DNA from: Ianthella basta
Taxonomy: Eukaryota > Porifera > Demospongiae > Verongiida > Ianthellidae
DNA: 64,000 nt
Assembly (NCBI GenBank): GCA_964019415.1
Contig: OZ025882.1
Coordinates: 7,282,264 to 7,346,263 of the forward strand
Direction of reading: 5' to 3'
Below the pieces are notes generated by a model. The model saw only the letters and a list, made by a program, of their open reading frames with translations, was not told the DNA's origin and searched no databases. The translations under genes and the position numbers were made by a program. Each line of letters opens with the position of its first letter. The stretch's first letter is position 1. Shown in pieces: positions 1-12,365 of the stretch.

Positions 1-3000
1 TGCTATTTCTTGCCTCATCTTGCAATATCTTGCCTCATCTTGCCTCATCTTGCTATTTCTTGTCTCATCTTGCAATATCTTGCCTCATCTTTCTATATCT
101 TGCCTCATCTTGCTATATCTTGCCTCATCTTGCAATATCTTACCTCATCTAACTTCATCTTGCCTCATCTTGCTATTTCTTGCCTCATCTTGCAATATTT
201 TGCTTGCTATTTCGTGCCTCATCTTGCCTCATCTTGCTTAATCTTGCTATATCTTGCCTCATCTTGCCTCATCTTGCTATTACTTGCCTCATCTTGCTAT
301 ATCTTGCATCATCTTGCAATATCTTACCTCATCTAACCTCATCCTGCCTCATCTTGCTATTTCTTGCCTCATTTTGCAATATTTTGCCTCATCTTGCCTC
401 ATCTTGCTATTTCTTGCCTCATCTTGCCTCGTCTTGCTTCATCTTGCTATATCTTGCCTCGTCTTGCCTAATCTTGCTTAATCTTGCTATATCTTGCCTC
501 ATCTTGCCTCATCTTGCTATTTCTTGCCTCAACTTACAATATCTTGATTCATTTTGCCTCATCTTGCTATTTCTTGTCTCATCTAGCAATATCTTGCCTC
601 ATATTGCCTCATCTTGCTATTTCTTGCCTCATCTTGCTATATCTTGCCTCATCTTGCCTCATCTTGCCTCATCTTGCTATTTCTTGTCTCATTTCGCAAT
701 ATCTTGCCTCATCTTGCCTCATCTTGCCTCATCTTGCTATTTCTTGCCTCATCTTGCCTCATCTTGCTCTTTCTTGCCTCATCTTGCAATATCTTGCCTC
801 ATCTAACCTCATCTTGCCTCGTCTTGCTCTTTCTTGCCTCATCTTGCAATATTTTGCCTCATCTTGCCTCATCTTGCTATTTCTTGCCTCATCTTCCCTC
901 ATCTTGCTTCATCTTGCTATATCTTTCCTCATCTTGCCTCATCTTGCGTCATCTTGCTATCTCTTGCCTCATCTTTCCTCATTTTGCTTCATATTGCTAT
1001 ATCTTGCCTCATCTTGCCTCATTTTGCTATATCTTGCCTCAGCTTGCTTCATCTTGCTACATCTCGCTATATCTTGCCATATCTTGCCTCATCTTGCTCT
1101 ATCTCTCCTCATATCTCATCATCTTGCTATATCTTGCCTCATCTTGCTTCATCTTGCTATATCTTGCCTAATCTTGCCTCATCTTGCTATATCTTTCCTC
1201 ATCTTGCCTGATCTTGCTATATCTTGCCTCATCTTGCCTCATCTTGCTATATCTTGCCTCATCTTGCAATATCTTACCTCATCTAACCTCATCTTGCCTC
1301 ATCTTGCTATTTCTTGCCTCATCTTGCAATATTTTGCCTCATCTTGCCTCATCTTGCTATTTCTTGCCTCATCTTGCAATATTTTGCCTCATCGTGCCTC
1401 ATCCTGCCTTATCTTGCTTAATCTTGCTATATCTTGCCTCATCTTGCCTCATCTTGCTATTTCTTGCCTCATCTTGCAATATCTTGCCTCATCTTGCCTC
1501 ATCTTGCTATTTCTTGTTTCATCTTGCAATATCTTGCCTCATCTTGCCTCATCTTGCTATTTCTTGCCTCATCTTGCAATATCTTGCCTCATCTTGCTAT
1601 TTCTTGTCTCATCTTGCAATATCTTGCCTCATCTTGCTTTATCTTGCCTCATCCTTCCTCATCTTGCTATATCTTGCCTCATCTTGCAATATCTTACCTC
1701 ATCTAACCTCATCTTGACTCATCTTGCTATTTCTTGCCTCATCTTGCCTCATCTTTCTTAATCTTGCTATATCTTGCCTCATCTTGCCTCATCTTGCTAT
1801 TTCTTGCCTCATCTTGCAATATCTTGACTCATTTTGCCTCATCTTGCTATTTCTTGTCTCATCTAGCAATATCTTGCCTCATCTTGCCTCATCTTGCTAT
1901 TTCTTGCCTCATCTTGCAATATCTTACCTCATCTAACCTCATCCTGCCTCATCTTGCTATTTCTTGCCTCATTTTGCAATATTTTGCCTCATCTTGCCTC
2001 ATCTTGCTTAATCTTGCTATATCTTGCCTCATCTTGCCTCATCTTGCTATTTCTTGCCTCAACTTACAATATCTTGACTCATTTTGCCTCATCTTGGTAT
2101 TTCTTGTCTCATCTAGCAATATCTTGCCTCATCATGCCTCATCTTGCTATTTCTTGCCTCATCTTGCTATATCTTGCCTCATCTTGCCTCATCTTGCAAT
2201 ATCTTAACTCATCTTGCATCATCTTGCCTCATCTTATTATTTCTTGCCTCATTTTGCAATATCTTGCCTGATCTTTCCACATCTTGCTATTTCTTGCCTC
2301 ATCTTCCTATATCTTGCGTCATCTTGCAATATCTTACCTCATCTAACCTCATCCTGCCTCATCTTGCTATTTCGTGCCTCATCTTGCAATATTTTGCCTC
2401 ATCTTGCCTCATCTTGCTATTTCTTGCCTCATCTTGCCTCATCTTGCTATATCTTGCCTCATCTTGCCTCATTTTGCTTCATCTTGTTATATCTTGCCTC
2501 ATCTTGCCTCATCTTGCTTCATCTTGCTATATCTTGCCTCATCTTGCCTCATCTTGCTATTTCGTGCCTCATCTTGCAATATTTTGCCTCATCTTGACTC
2601 ATCTTGCTATTTCTTGCCTCGTCTTGCCTCATCTTGCTTCAGCTTGCTATATCTTGCCTCATCTTGCCTCATCTTGCTTAATCTTGCTATATCTTGCCTC
2701 ATCTTGCCTCATCTTGCTATTTCTTGCCTCATCTTGCAATATGTTGACTCATTTTGCCTCATCTTGCTTTTTCTTGCCTCATCTTGCAAGATCTTGCCTC
2801 ATCTTGCCTCATCTTGCTATTTCTTGCCTCATCTTGCCTCATCTTGCTGTTTCTCGCCTCATCTTGCTTCTTCTTGCTATATCTTGCCTCATCTTGCAAT
2901 ATCTTGCCTCATCTTGCCTCATCTTGCTATTTCTTGCCTCATCTTGCTTCTTGCTATATGTTGCCTCATCTTGCAATATCTTCCTCATCTTGCCTTATCT

Positions 3001-6000
3001 TGCCTCATCTTGCTATTTCTTGTCTCATTTTGCAATATCTTGCCTCATCTTGCCACATCTTGCTATTTCTTGCCTCATCTTGCTATATCTTGCATCATCT
3101 TGCAATATCTTACCTCATCTAACCTCATCCTGCCTCATCTTGCTATTTCGTGCCTCATCTTGCAATATTTTGCCTCATCTTGCCTCATCTTGCCTCATCT
3201 TGCTATATCTTGCCTCATCTTGCCTCATCTTGCTTCATCTTGCTATATCTTGCCTTATCTTGCCTCATCTTGCTATTTCGTGCCTCATATTGCTATATCT
3301 TGCCTCATCTTGCCTCATCTTGCTTCATCTTGCTATACCTTGCCTCATCTTGCTTCATTTTGCAATATTTTGCCTCATCTTTCTTCATCTTGCAATATCT
3401 TGCCTCATCTTGCGTTATCTTACCTAATCTTGCCTCATCTTGCCTCATCTTGCTATATCTTGCCTCATCTTGCTATTTCTTGCCTCATCTTGCCTCATCT
3501 TGCTTCAGCTTGCTATATCTTGCCTCATCTTGCCTCATCTTGCTTAATCTTGCTATATCTTGCCCCATCTTGCCTCATCTTGCTATTTCTTGCCTCATCT
3601 TGCAATATCTTGACTCATTTTGCCTCATCTTGCTATTTCTTGCCTCATCTTGCAAGATCTTGCCTCATCTTGCCTCATCTTGCCATTTCTTGCCTCATCT
3701 TGCCTCATCTTGCTGTTTCTCGCCTCATCTTGCTTCTTCTTGCTATATCTTGCCTCATCTTGCAATATCTTGCCTCATCTTGCAATATCTTGCAATATCT
3801 TGCCTCATCTTGCAATATCTTGCTCATCTTGCCTCATCTTGCTATTTCTTGCCTCATCTTGCTTCTTGCTATATCTTGCCTCATCTTGTAATATCTTGCT
3901 TCATCTTACCTCATCTTGCTTCTTCTTGCTATATCTAGCCTCATCTTACAATATATTGCCTCATTTTGCCTCATCTTGCTATTTCTTGCCTCATCTTGCA
4001 ATATCTTGACTCATTTTGCCTCATCTTGCTATTTCTTGCCTCATCTTGCAAGATCTTGCCTCATCTTGCCTCATCTTGGTATTTCTTGCCTCATCTTGCA
4101 ATATCTTGCCTCATCTTGCTATTTCTTGCCTCATCTTGCCTCATCTTGCTATTTCTTGCCTCATCTTGCAATATCTTGCCTCATCTTGCCTCATCTTGCT
4201 ATTTCTTGCCTCATCTTGCCTCATCTTGCTATTTCTTGTCTCATCTTGCAATAACTTGCCTCATCTTGCTGTATCTTGCCTCATCTTGCCTCATTTTGCT
4301 CTTTCTTGCCTCATCTTGCTTCTTCTTGCTATATCTTGCCTCATCTTGCAATATCTTGCCTCATCTTGCCTCATCTTGCTATTTCTTGCCTCATCTTGCT
4401 TCTTCTTGCTATATCTTGCCTCAACTTGCTTCTTCTTGCATTTTGCTTCTTGCTATATCTTGCCTCATCTTGCAATAACTTGCCTCATCTTGCCTCATCT
4501 TGCTTCTTCTTGCTATATCTAGCCTCATCTTGCAATATCTTGCCTCATCTTGCCTCATCTTGCTATTTCTTGCCTCATCTTGCAATATCTTGACTCATCT
4601 TGCCTCATCTTGCTATTTCTTGCCTCATCTTGCTATTTCTTGCCTCATCTTGCTTCTTCTTGCTATATCTTGCCTCATCTTGCAATATCTTGCCTCATCT
4701 TGCCTCATCTTGCTATTTCTTGCCTCATCTTGCTTCTTGCTATATCTTGCCTCATCTTGCAATATCTTGCCTGATATTGCCTCATCTTGCTTCTTCTTGC
4801 TATATCTTACCTCATCTTGCAGTATCTTGCCTCATCTTGCTATATCTTGCCTCATCTTGCCTCATCTTGCTATTTCTTGCTTCATCTTGCAATATCTTGC
4901 CTCATCTTGCCTCATCTTGCTTCTTCTTGCTATATATTACCTCATCTTGCAATATCTTTCCTCATCTTGCTTCTTCTTGCTATATCATGCCTCATCTTGC
5001 AGTATCTTGCCTCATCTTGCTTAATCTTGCTATATCTTGCCTCATCATGCCTCATCTTGCTATTTCTTGCCTCATCTTGCAATATCTTGACTCATTTTGC
5101 CTCATCTTGCTATTTCTTGCCTCATCTTACAATATCTTGCCTCATCTTGCCTCATCTTGCTATTTCTTGCCTCTCTTGCCTCATCTTGCTATTTCTTGCC
5201 TCATCTTGCTTCTTCTTGCTATATCTTGCCTCATCTTGCAATATCTTGCCTCATCTTGCCTCATCTTGCTATTTCTTGCCTAATCGTGCTCTTGCTATAT
5301 CTTGCTTCATCTTGCAATATCTTGCCTCATCTTGCTTCTTCTTGCTATATCTTGCCTCATCTTGCAATATCTTGCCTCATCTTGCTCATCTTGCTATTTC
5401 TTACCTCATCTTGCAATATCTTGCCTCATCTTGCTATATATTGCCTCATTTTGCAATATCTTGCTATTTCTTGCCTCATCTTGCTATTTCTGTCCTCATC
5501 TTGCAATATTTCTGTCCTCATCTTGCAATATCTTGCCTCATCTTGCCTCATCTTGCTATATCTTGCCTCATCTTGCCTCATCTTGCTATTTCTTGACTCA
5601 TCTTGCTTCTTCTTGCTATATCTTGCCTCATCTTGCAATATCTTGCTATTTCTTGCCTCATCTTGCAATTTTTTGACTCATTTTACCTCATCTTGCTATT
5701 TCTTGCCTCATCTTGCAGTATCTTGACTCATTTTGCCTCATCTTGCTATATCTTGCCTCATCTTGCAATATCTTGCCTCATCTTGCCTCATCTTGCTATT
5801 TATTGCCTCATCTTGCCTCATCTTGCCTCAATTTGCTATATCTTGCCTCATCTTGCAATATCTTGCTATTTCTTGCCTCATCTTGCAATATCTTGACTAA
5901 TTTTACCTCATCTTGCTATTTCTTGCCTCATCTTGCAATATCTTGCCTCATCTTGCCTCATCTTGCTATTTCTTGCCTCATCTTGCTATTTCTTGCCTCA

Positions 6001-8527
6001 TATTGCCTCAACTTGCTTCATCTTGCTGTATCTTGCTTCATCTTGCCTCATCTTGCTTAATCTTGCCATATCTTGCCTCATCTTGCCTCATCTTGCTATT
6101 TCGTGCCTCATCTTGCAATATCTTGACTCATTTTGCCTCATCTTGCTATATCTTGCCTCATCTAGCCTCATCTTGCTTGATCTTGCTGTATCTTGCCTCA
6201 TCTTGCCTCATCTTGCTATTTCTTGCCTCATCTTGCAATATCTTGACTCATTTTGCCTCCTCTTGCTATTTCTTGCCTCATCTTGCAATATCTTGCCTCA
6301 TCTTGCCTCATCTTGCTATTTCTTGACTCATTTTGCCTCATCTTGCTTCTTCTTGCTATATCTTGCCTCATGTTGCCTCATCTTGCTAGTTCTTTCCTCG
6401 TTTTGCAGTATCTTGCCTCATCTTGCCTTATCTTGCAATATCTTGCCTCATCTTGCCTCATCTTGCAATATCTTGCCTCATCTTGCCTCATCTTGCTATA
6501 TCTTTCCTCATCTTGACTCATCTTGCTTCATCTTGCTTCAACTTGCTATATCATTCCTCATCTTACCTCATCTTGCTTCATCTTCCCTCATCTTGCCTCA
6601 TCTTGCATCATCTTGCAATATCTTGCCTCATCTTGCCTCATCTTGCTATTTCTTGCCTCATCTTGCAATATCTTGCCTCATCTTGCCTCATCTTGCAATA
6701 TCTTGCCTCATCTTGACTCATCTTGACTCATCTTGCTTCATCTTGCTATATCTTACTAAATCTTGCTTCATCTTGCTTAATCTTGCTTCATCTTTCTATA
6801 TCTTTCCTCATCTTGCCTCACCTTGCTTCATTTTGCTTCAACTTGCTATATCTTTCCTCATCTTACCTCATCTTGCTTCATCTTGCTATATCTTGCCTCA
6901 CCTTGCCTCATCTTGCTTCATCTTGCTACATCTCGCCTCATCTTTCTTTGCCTTGCAATATCTTGCCTCATCTTGCCTCATCTTGCTTCATCTTGCTGTA
7001 TCTTGCCTCATCTTGCCTCATCTTGCTTAATCTTGCCATATCTTGCCTCATCTTGCCTCATCTTGCTATTTCTTGCCTCATCTTGCAATATCTTGACTCA
7101 TTTTGCCTCATCTTGCTATATCTTGCCTCTTAATGCAATATCTTGCCTCATTTGCCTCATCTTGCTATTTCTTGCCTCATCTTGCAATATCTTGCCTCAT
7201 CTTGCTTAATCTTGCCTCATCTTGCAATATCTTGCTATTTTTTGCCTCATCTTGCAATAACTTGACTCATTTTCCTCATATTGCTATTTCTTGCCTCATC
7301 TTGCAATGTCTTGGCTCATCTTGCCTCATCTTGCTATTTCTTGCCTCATCTTGCCTCATCTTGCTATTTCTTGCCTCATCTTGCTTCTTCTTGCTATATC
7401 TTGCCTCATCTTACGTAATCTTGTCTCATCTTGCCTCATCTAGCTATTTCTTGCCTCATCTTGCTGCTTGCTATGTCTTGCCTCATCTTGCAATATCTTG
7501 CCTCATCTTGCCTCATCTTGCTTCCTCTTGCTATATCTTGCCTCATCTTGCCTCATCTTGCTATGTCTTACCTCATCTAGCCTCATCTTGCTTAAACTTG
7601 CTATATCTTGCCTCATCTTACCTAATCTTGTCTCATCTTGCCTCATTTTGCTATTTCTTGCCTCATCTTGCTATTTCTTGCCTCATATTGCCTCATCTTG
7701 CTTCATCTTGCTATATCTTGCCTCATCTTGCCTCATCTTGCTTAATCTTGCTTAATCTTGCCATATCTTGTCTCATATTGCTATTTCTTGCCTCATCTTG
7801 CAATATCTTGACTCATTTTGCCTCATCTTGCTATATCTTGCCTCATCTTGCAATTTCTTGCCTCATCTTGCAATATCTTGCTATTTCTTACCTCATCTTG
7901 CAATATCTTGACTCATTTTACTTCATCTTGCTATTTCTTGCCTCATCTTGCAATATCTTGGCTCATCTTGCCTCATCTTGCTATTTCTTGCCTCATCTTG
8001 CCTCATCTTGCTATTTCTTGCCTCATCTTGCTTCTTCTTGCTATATCTTGCCTCATCTTGCAATATCTTGCCTCATCTTGCCTCATCTAGCTATTTCTTG
8101 CCTCATCTTGCTTCTTGCTATATCTTGCCTCATCTTGCAATATCTTGCCTCATCTTGCCTCATCTTGCTTCCTCTGGCTATATCTTGCCTCATCTTGCAG
8201 TATCTTGCCTCATCTTGCTATATCTTGCCTCATCTTGCTATATCTTGCTATTTTTTGCCTCATCTTGCAATATCTTGCCTCATCTTGCCTCATCTTGCTA
8301 TTTCTTGCCTCATCTTGCTTCTTCTTGCTATATCTTGCCTCAACTTGCAATATTTTGCCTCATCTTGCCTCATCTTGCTATTTCTTGCCTCATCTTTCTT
8401 CTTCTTGCTATATCTTGCCTCATCTTGCTTCTTCTTGCTTTTTCTTGCCTCAACTTGCAATATCTTGCCTCATCTTGCCTCATCTTACTATTTCTTGCCT
8501 CATCTTTCTTCTTCTTGCTCTGTCATG
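1..8527 (+). repeat. Satellite A, 10-bp tandem array, segment 1
   Basis: The array is an uninterrupted run of decamers in fixed 10-bp register. The + strand consensus is TGCCTCATCT, interspersed with TGCTATTTCT, TGCTATATCT, TGCAATATCT and TGCTTCATCT. The first four bases (mostly TTGC across the unit border) are the most constant, and the middle varies by class. Occasional decamers are shortened (for example near 2950, 3840, 4735 and 5180), shifting the register. No decamer class contains an in-phase stop on the + strand, so long open frames appear in all three + frames with a 10-residue periodic peptide rich in Leu, Ser, Cys and His. These are repeat artefacts. Nothing else is visible in this stretch. 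Confidence 0.97.
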
Positions 8528-8880
8528 CCTTTGCATGTGGGTTATGTCCTAAGTAAACAATGCGGGCCGATTTTTGTCCTTCGTATTCTTTGCTCTTTAT
8601 CCTGCAGATAGAATCTGCACAAAACAAGCTGTATATGTAATTGAAGCTGCATTCTTGTACTTCAATTCTGCGCAACAAGATTTTCTCTGACGGCTTCCTT
8701 GACGAAGACTCGCTGCCGACAAGAGTACCTATGAAAACGCAGAAAATCGCCGATCGACTTCGTGGGAGAGGCTAAAAGCAAATGAAATTACACAGAACTG
8801 TGCACAATTACATCATCGAAGTTTTCCATGTGACCGCTTTTGATAAACCCATCTGGTGCAGAGTTACATCGCGAAAACTA
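8528..8880. other. Single-copy interruption of satellite A, unclassified
   Basis: About 350 bp with normal base complexity lie between two blocks of decamers. There is no convincing ORF; the open frames that cross it start in the array. Two small inverted repeats are visible: TGCAGAT/ATCTGCA at 8603-8609 and 8613-8619, and AATTGAAG/CTTCAATT at 8639-8646 and 8660-8667. I could not find a clear target-site duplication or TG...CA ends, so the boundaries are accurate only to about 10 bp. It may be an old transposable-element fragment or a remnant of pre-satellite sequence. Confidence 0.6.
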
Positions 8881-10134
8881 AATCTTCCTTAATCTTGCTA
8901 TATCTTGCCTCATCTTGCCTTATCTTGCTATTTCTTGCCTCATCTTGCAATATCTTGACTCATTTTGCCTCATCTTACTATATCTTGTCTCATCTTGCAA
9001 TATCTTGCCTCATCTTGCTATTTCTTGCCTCATCTTGCCTCATCTTGCTTCATCTTGCCTCATCTTGCTATATCTTGCCTCGTCTTGCCTCATCTTGCTT
9101 CATCTTGCTATATCTTGCCTCATCTTTCTTCATCTTGCTATTGCTTGCCTCGTCTTGCCTCATCTTACCTAATCTTGCCTCATCTTTCTGCATCTTGCTT
9201 TATCTTGCCTCATCTTGCAATATCTAACCTCATCTTGCCTCATCTTGCTTCATCTTGCTATATCTTGCCTCATCTTGCTATATCTTGCTTCATCTTGCCT
9301 CATCTTGCTTCATCTTGCTATATCTTGCCTCGTCTTGCCTCATCTTGCTTCATCTTGCTATATCTTGCCTCATCTTGCTTCATCTTGCTATTTCTTGCCT
9401 CGTCTTGCCTCATCTTACCTAATCTTGCCTCATATTGCCTCATCTTGCTATTTCTTGCCTCATCTTGCAATATCTTGCCTCATCTTGCTATTTCTTGCCT
9501 CATCTTGCTTCATCTTGCTATATCTTGCCTCATCTTGCTTCATCTTGCTATTTCTTCCCTCGTCTTGCCTCATCTTACCTAATCTTGCCTCATCTTTCTG
9601 CATCTTGCTTTATCTTGCCTCATCTTGCAATATCTAACCTCATCTTGCGTCATCTTGCTATTTCTTGCCTCATCTTGCCTCATCTTGCTATATCTTGCCT
9701 CATCTTGCTATATCTTGCTTCATCTTGCCTCATCTTGCTTCATCTTGCTATATCTTGCCTCGTCTTGCCTCATCTTGCTTCATCTTGCTATATCTTGCCT
9801 CATCTTGCTTCATCTTGCTATTTCTTGCCTCGTCTTGCCTCATCTTACCTAATCTTGCCTCATATTGCCTCATCTTGCTATTTCTTGCCTCATCTTGCAA
9901 TATCTTGCCTCATCTTGCTATTTCTTGCCTCATCTTGCTTCATCTTGCTATATCTTGCCTCATCTTGCTTCATCTTGCTATTTCTTCCCTCGTCTTGCCT
10001 CATCTTACCTAATCTTGCCTCATCTTTCTGCATCTTGCTTTATCTTGCCTCATCTTGCAATATCTAACCTCATCTTGCGTCATCTTGCTATTTCTTGCCT
10101 CATCTTGCCTCATCTTGCTATATCTTGCCTCGTC
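8881..10134 (+). repeat. Satellite A, 10-bp tandem array, segment 2
   Basis: The same decamer satellite continues in the same polarity. It is enriched in TGCTTCATCT and TGCCTCGTCT variants compared with segment 1. From about 9171 it is organised as a higher-order repeat (separate entry). It ends abruptly at the solo LTR-like insertion. Confidence 0.96.
9171..10134 (+). repeat. Higher-order repeat of 410-430 bp within satellite A
   Basis: A rare variant string TATCTAACCT recurs at 9221, 9631 and 10061, giving spacings of 410 and 430 bp. The decamers around each copy follow almost the same order (CATCTTTCTG, CATCTTGCTT, TATCTTGCCT upstream). The third copy is interrupted by the insertion at 10135, and comparable decamer order resumes after it at 10370. 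Block amplification of about 41-43 decamers therefore acted on satellite A before the insertion. Confidence 0.85.
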
Positions 10135-10369
10135 TGTACGATATGTCGACGACCGGTGGACGATTCTGTTCACTGACAACGTGCCAAGACTGATATCATT
10201 ATACAGAACACGTGCATAAGACAGTTACAAGACAAAGACCATTGTTAGAGGAATAGTAACTACATACAGAATAGCTAGCATTTAACACAACCATAATAGT
10301 AAAGCACTATATCTAGTAACAATCAGTAGTTGGCAGTGTCTAAGTGTTAATCACAGCCAGTATACCACA
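10135..10369. mobile_element. Solo-LTR-like insertion, 235 bp, TG...CA ends, 5-bp target duplication
   Basis: Single-copy sequence begins TGTACGATATG and ends TATACCACA, so it has TGT...ACA termini as LTRs do. It is flanked by the direct repeat TCGTC at 10130-10134 and 10370-10374. Without the insert and one TCGTC copy the satellite reads continuously, as in sister HOR copies (for example near 9751). A 5-bp duplication with TG...CA ends is the classic signature of a long terminal repeat left after LTR-LTR recombination of a Gypsy-, Copia- or BEL-type retrotransposon. A TATA-like CTATATCT lies in the 3' half. There is no coding capacity. The family is not identified, and a non-autonomous TG...CA element is the alternative. 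Confidence 0.78.
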
Positions 10370-12348
10370 TCGTCTTGCCTCATCTTGCTTCATCTTGCTA
10401 TATCTTGCCTCATCTTGCTTCATCTTGCTATTTCTTGCCTCGTCTTGCCTCATCTTACATAATCTTGCCTCATCTTGCCTCATCTTGCTATTTCTTGCCT
10501 CATCTTGCAATATCTTGCCTCATCTTGCTATTTCTTACCTCATTTGCCTCATCTTACCTAATCTTGCCTCATCTTCCTTCATCTTGCTAATTCTTGCCTC
10601 ATCTTGCAATATCTTGCCTCATCTTGCTATATCTTGCCTCATCTTGCTATTTCTTTCCTCATCTTGCCTCATCTTGCTTCATCTTGCTATATCTTGCCTC
10701 ATCTTGCTTAATCTTGCTATATCTTGCCTCATCTTGCCTCATCTTGTTATTTCTTGCCTCATCTTGCAATATCTTGCATCATCTTCCTCATCTTACTATT
10801 TCTTGCCTCATCTTGCAATATGTTGCCTCATCTTGCTATATCTTGCCTCATCTTGCTATTTCTTGCCTCATCTTGCTTTATCTTGCTATATCTTGCCTCA
10901 TCTTGCCTCATCTTGCTTAATCTTGCTATATCTTGCCTCATCTTTCCTCATCTTACTATTATATGCCTCATCTTGCAATATCTTGACTCATTTTGCCTCA
11001 TCTTGCTATATCTTGTCTTATCTTGTAATATCTTGCCTCATCTTGCCACATCTTGCAATTTCTTGCCTCATCTTGCAATATCTTGCCTCATCTTGCTTCA
11101 TCTTGCTATATCTTGCCTCATCTTGCTTCATCTTGCTATATATTACCTCATGTTGCCTCATCTTGCAATATCTTGCCTCATCTTGCCTCATCTTGCTTAA
11201 TCTTGCTATATCTTGCCTCATCTTGACTCATCTTGCTATTTCTTGCCTCATCTTGCAATATCTTGCCTCATCTTGCTTAATCTTGCTATATCTTGCCTCA
11301 TTTTGCCTCATCTTGCAATATCTTGCCTCATCTTTCTCATCTTGCTATTTCTTGCCTCATCTTGCAATATCTTGCATCATCTTCCTCATCTTACTATTTC
11401 TTACCTCATCTTGCAATATGTTGCCTCATCTTGCCTCATCTTGCTTAATCTTGCTATATCTTGCCTCATCTTGCCTCATCTTGCTATTATTGCCTCATCT
11501 TGCAATATCTTGACTCATTTTGCCTCATCTTGCAATTTCTTGACTCATCTTGCAATATCTTGCCTCATCTTGCTTCATCTTGCTATATCTTGCCTGATCT
11601 TGCTTGATCTTGCTTGATCTTGCTATATCTTACCTCATGTTGCCTCATCTTGCAATATCTTGCCTCATCTTGCCTCATCTTGCTTAATCTTGCTATATCT
11701 TGCCTCATCTTGACTCATCTTGCTATTTCTTGCCTCATCTTGCAATATCTTGACTCATCTTGCTATTTCTTTGCTCATCTTACCTCATCTTGCTTAATCT
11801 TGCTATATCTTGCCTCATCTTGCTTGCTTGTATTTTGCTTCATCTTGCTATGTCTTGCCTCATCTTGCTTAACCTTGTTATATCTTGCCTCATCTTGTCT
11901 CATCTTGTTATTTCTTGCCTCATTTTGCAGTATTTTGCCTCATCTTCCTCATCTTGCTATTCCTTGCCTCATCTTGCAATATCTTGCCTCATCTTGCTAT
12001 ATCTTGCCTCATCTTGCTATTTCTTGCCTCATCTTGCCTCATCTTGCTTCATCTTGCTATATCTTGCCTCATCTTGCTTAATCTTGCTATATCTTGCCTC
12101 ATCTTGCTTCATCTTGGTATTTCTTGCCTCATCTTGCAATATCTTGCATCATCTTCAACATCTTACTATTTCTTGCCTCATCTTGCAATATGTTGCCTCA
12201 CCTTGCTATATCTTGCCTCATCTTGCTATTTCTTGCCTCATCTTGCTTCATCTTGCTATATCTTGCCTCATCTTGCCTCATCTTGCTTAATCTTACCTTG
12301 TCATATCTTGCCTCATCTTGCTTAATCTTGCTATATCTTGCCTCATCT
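10370..12348 (+). repeat. Satellite A, 10-bp tandem array, segment 3
   Basis: This is decamer satellite in the same + polarity as segments 1 and 2. It shows more register shifts through short units (for example near 10545, 10790, 11335 and 12150). It ends at the polarity switch centred on 12347. No gene or other element is visible. Confidence 0.96.
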
Positions 12349-12365
12349 TGAGGCAAGAAATAGCA
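12329..12365. repeat. Palindromic junction between satellites A and B
   Basis: A 17-bp arm at 12329-12345 and its reverse complement at 12349-12365 flank a 3-bp centre (TCT), with one mismatch. Left of it all decamers read TGCCTCATCT-type; right of it they read AGATGAGGCA-type, the reverse complement. Only about three A-type decamers follow the switch before the 35-bp B-type pattern (AGATTTGGCA, AGATATGACA, AGGTA) takes over. The junction is therefore both an inversion point and the border between two satellite subfamilies. Confidence 0.93.

Noticed and set aside
10135-10369. Solo LTR insertion as a tRNA-derived SINE
   Set aside because: No A and B box pair was seen, there is no tail, and TG...CA ends with a 5-bp duplication fit an LTR better.
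10-12351. Long + strand open frames in satellite A (up to about 505 codons)
   Set aside because: They are pure decamer repeats open in all three frames, often starting and ending at repeat variants, with overlapping frames of equal quality and no non-repeat domain.
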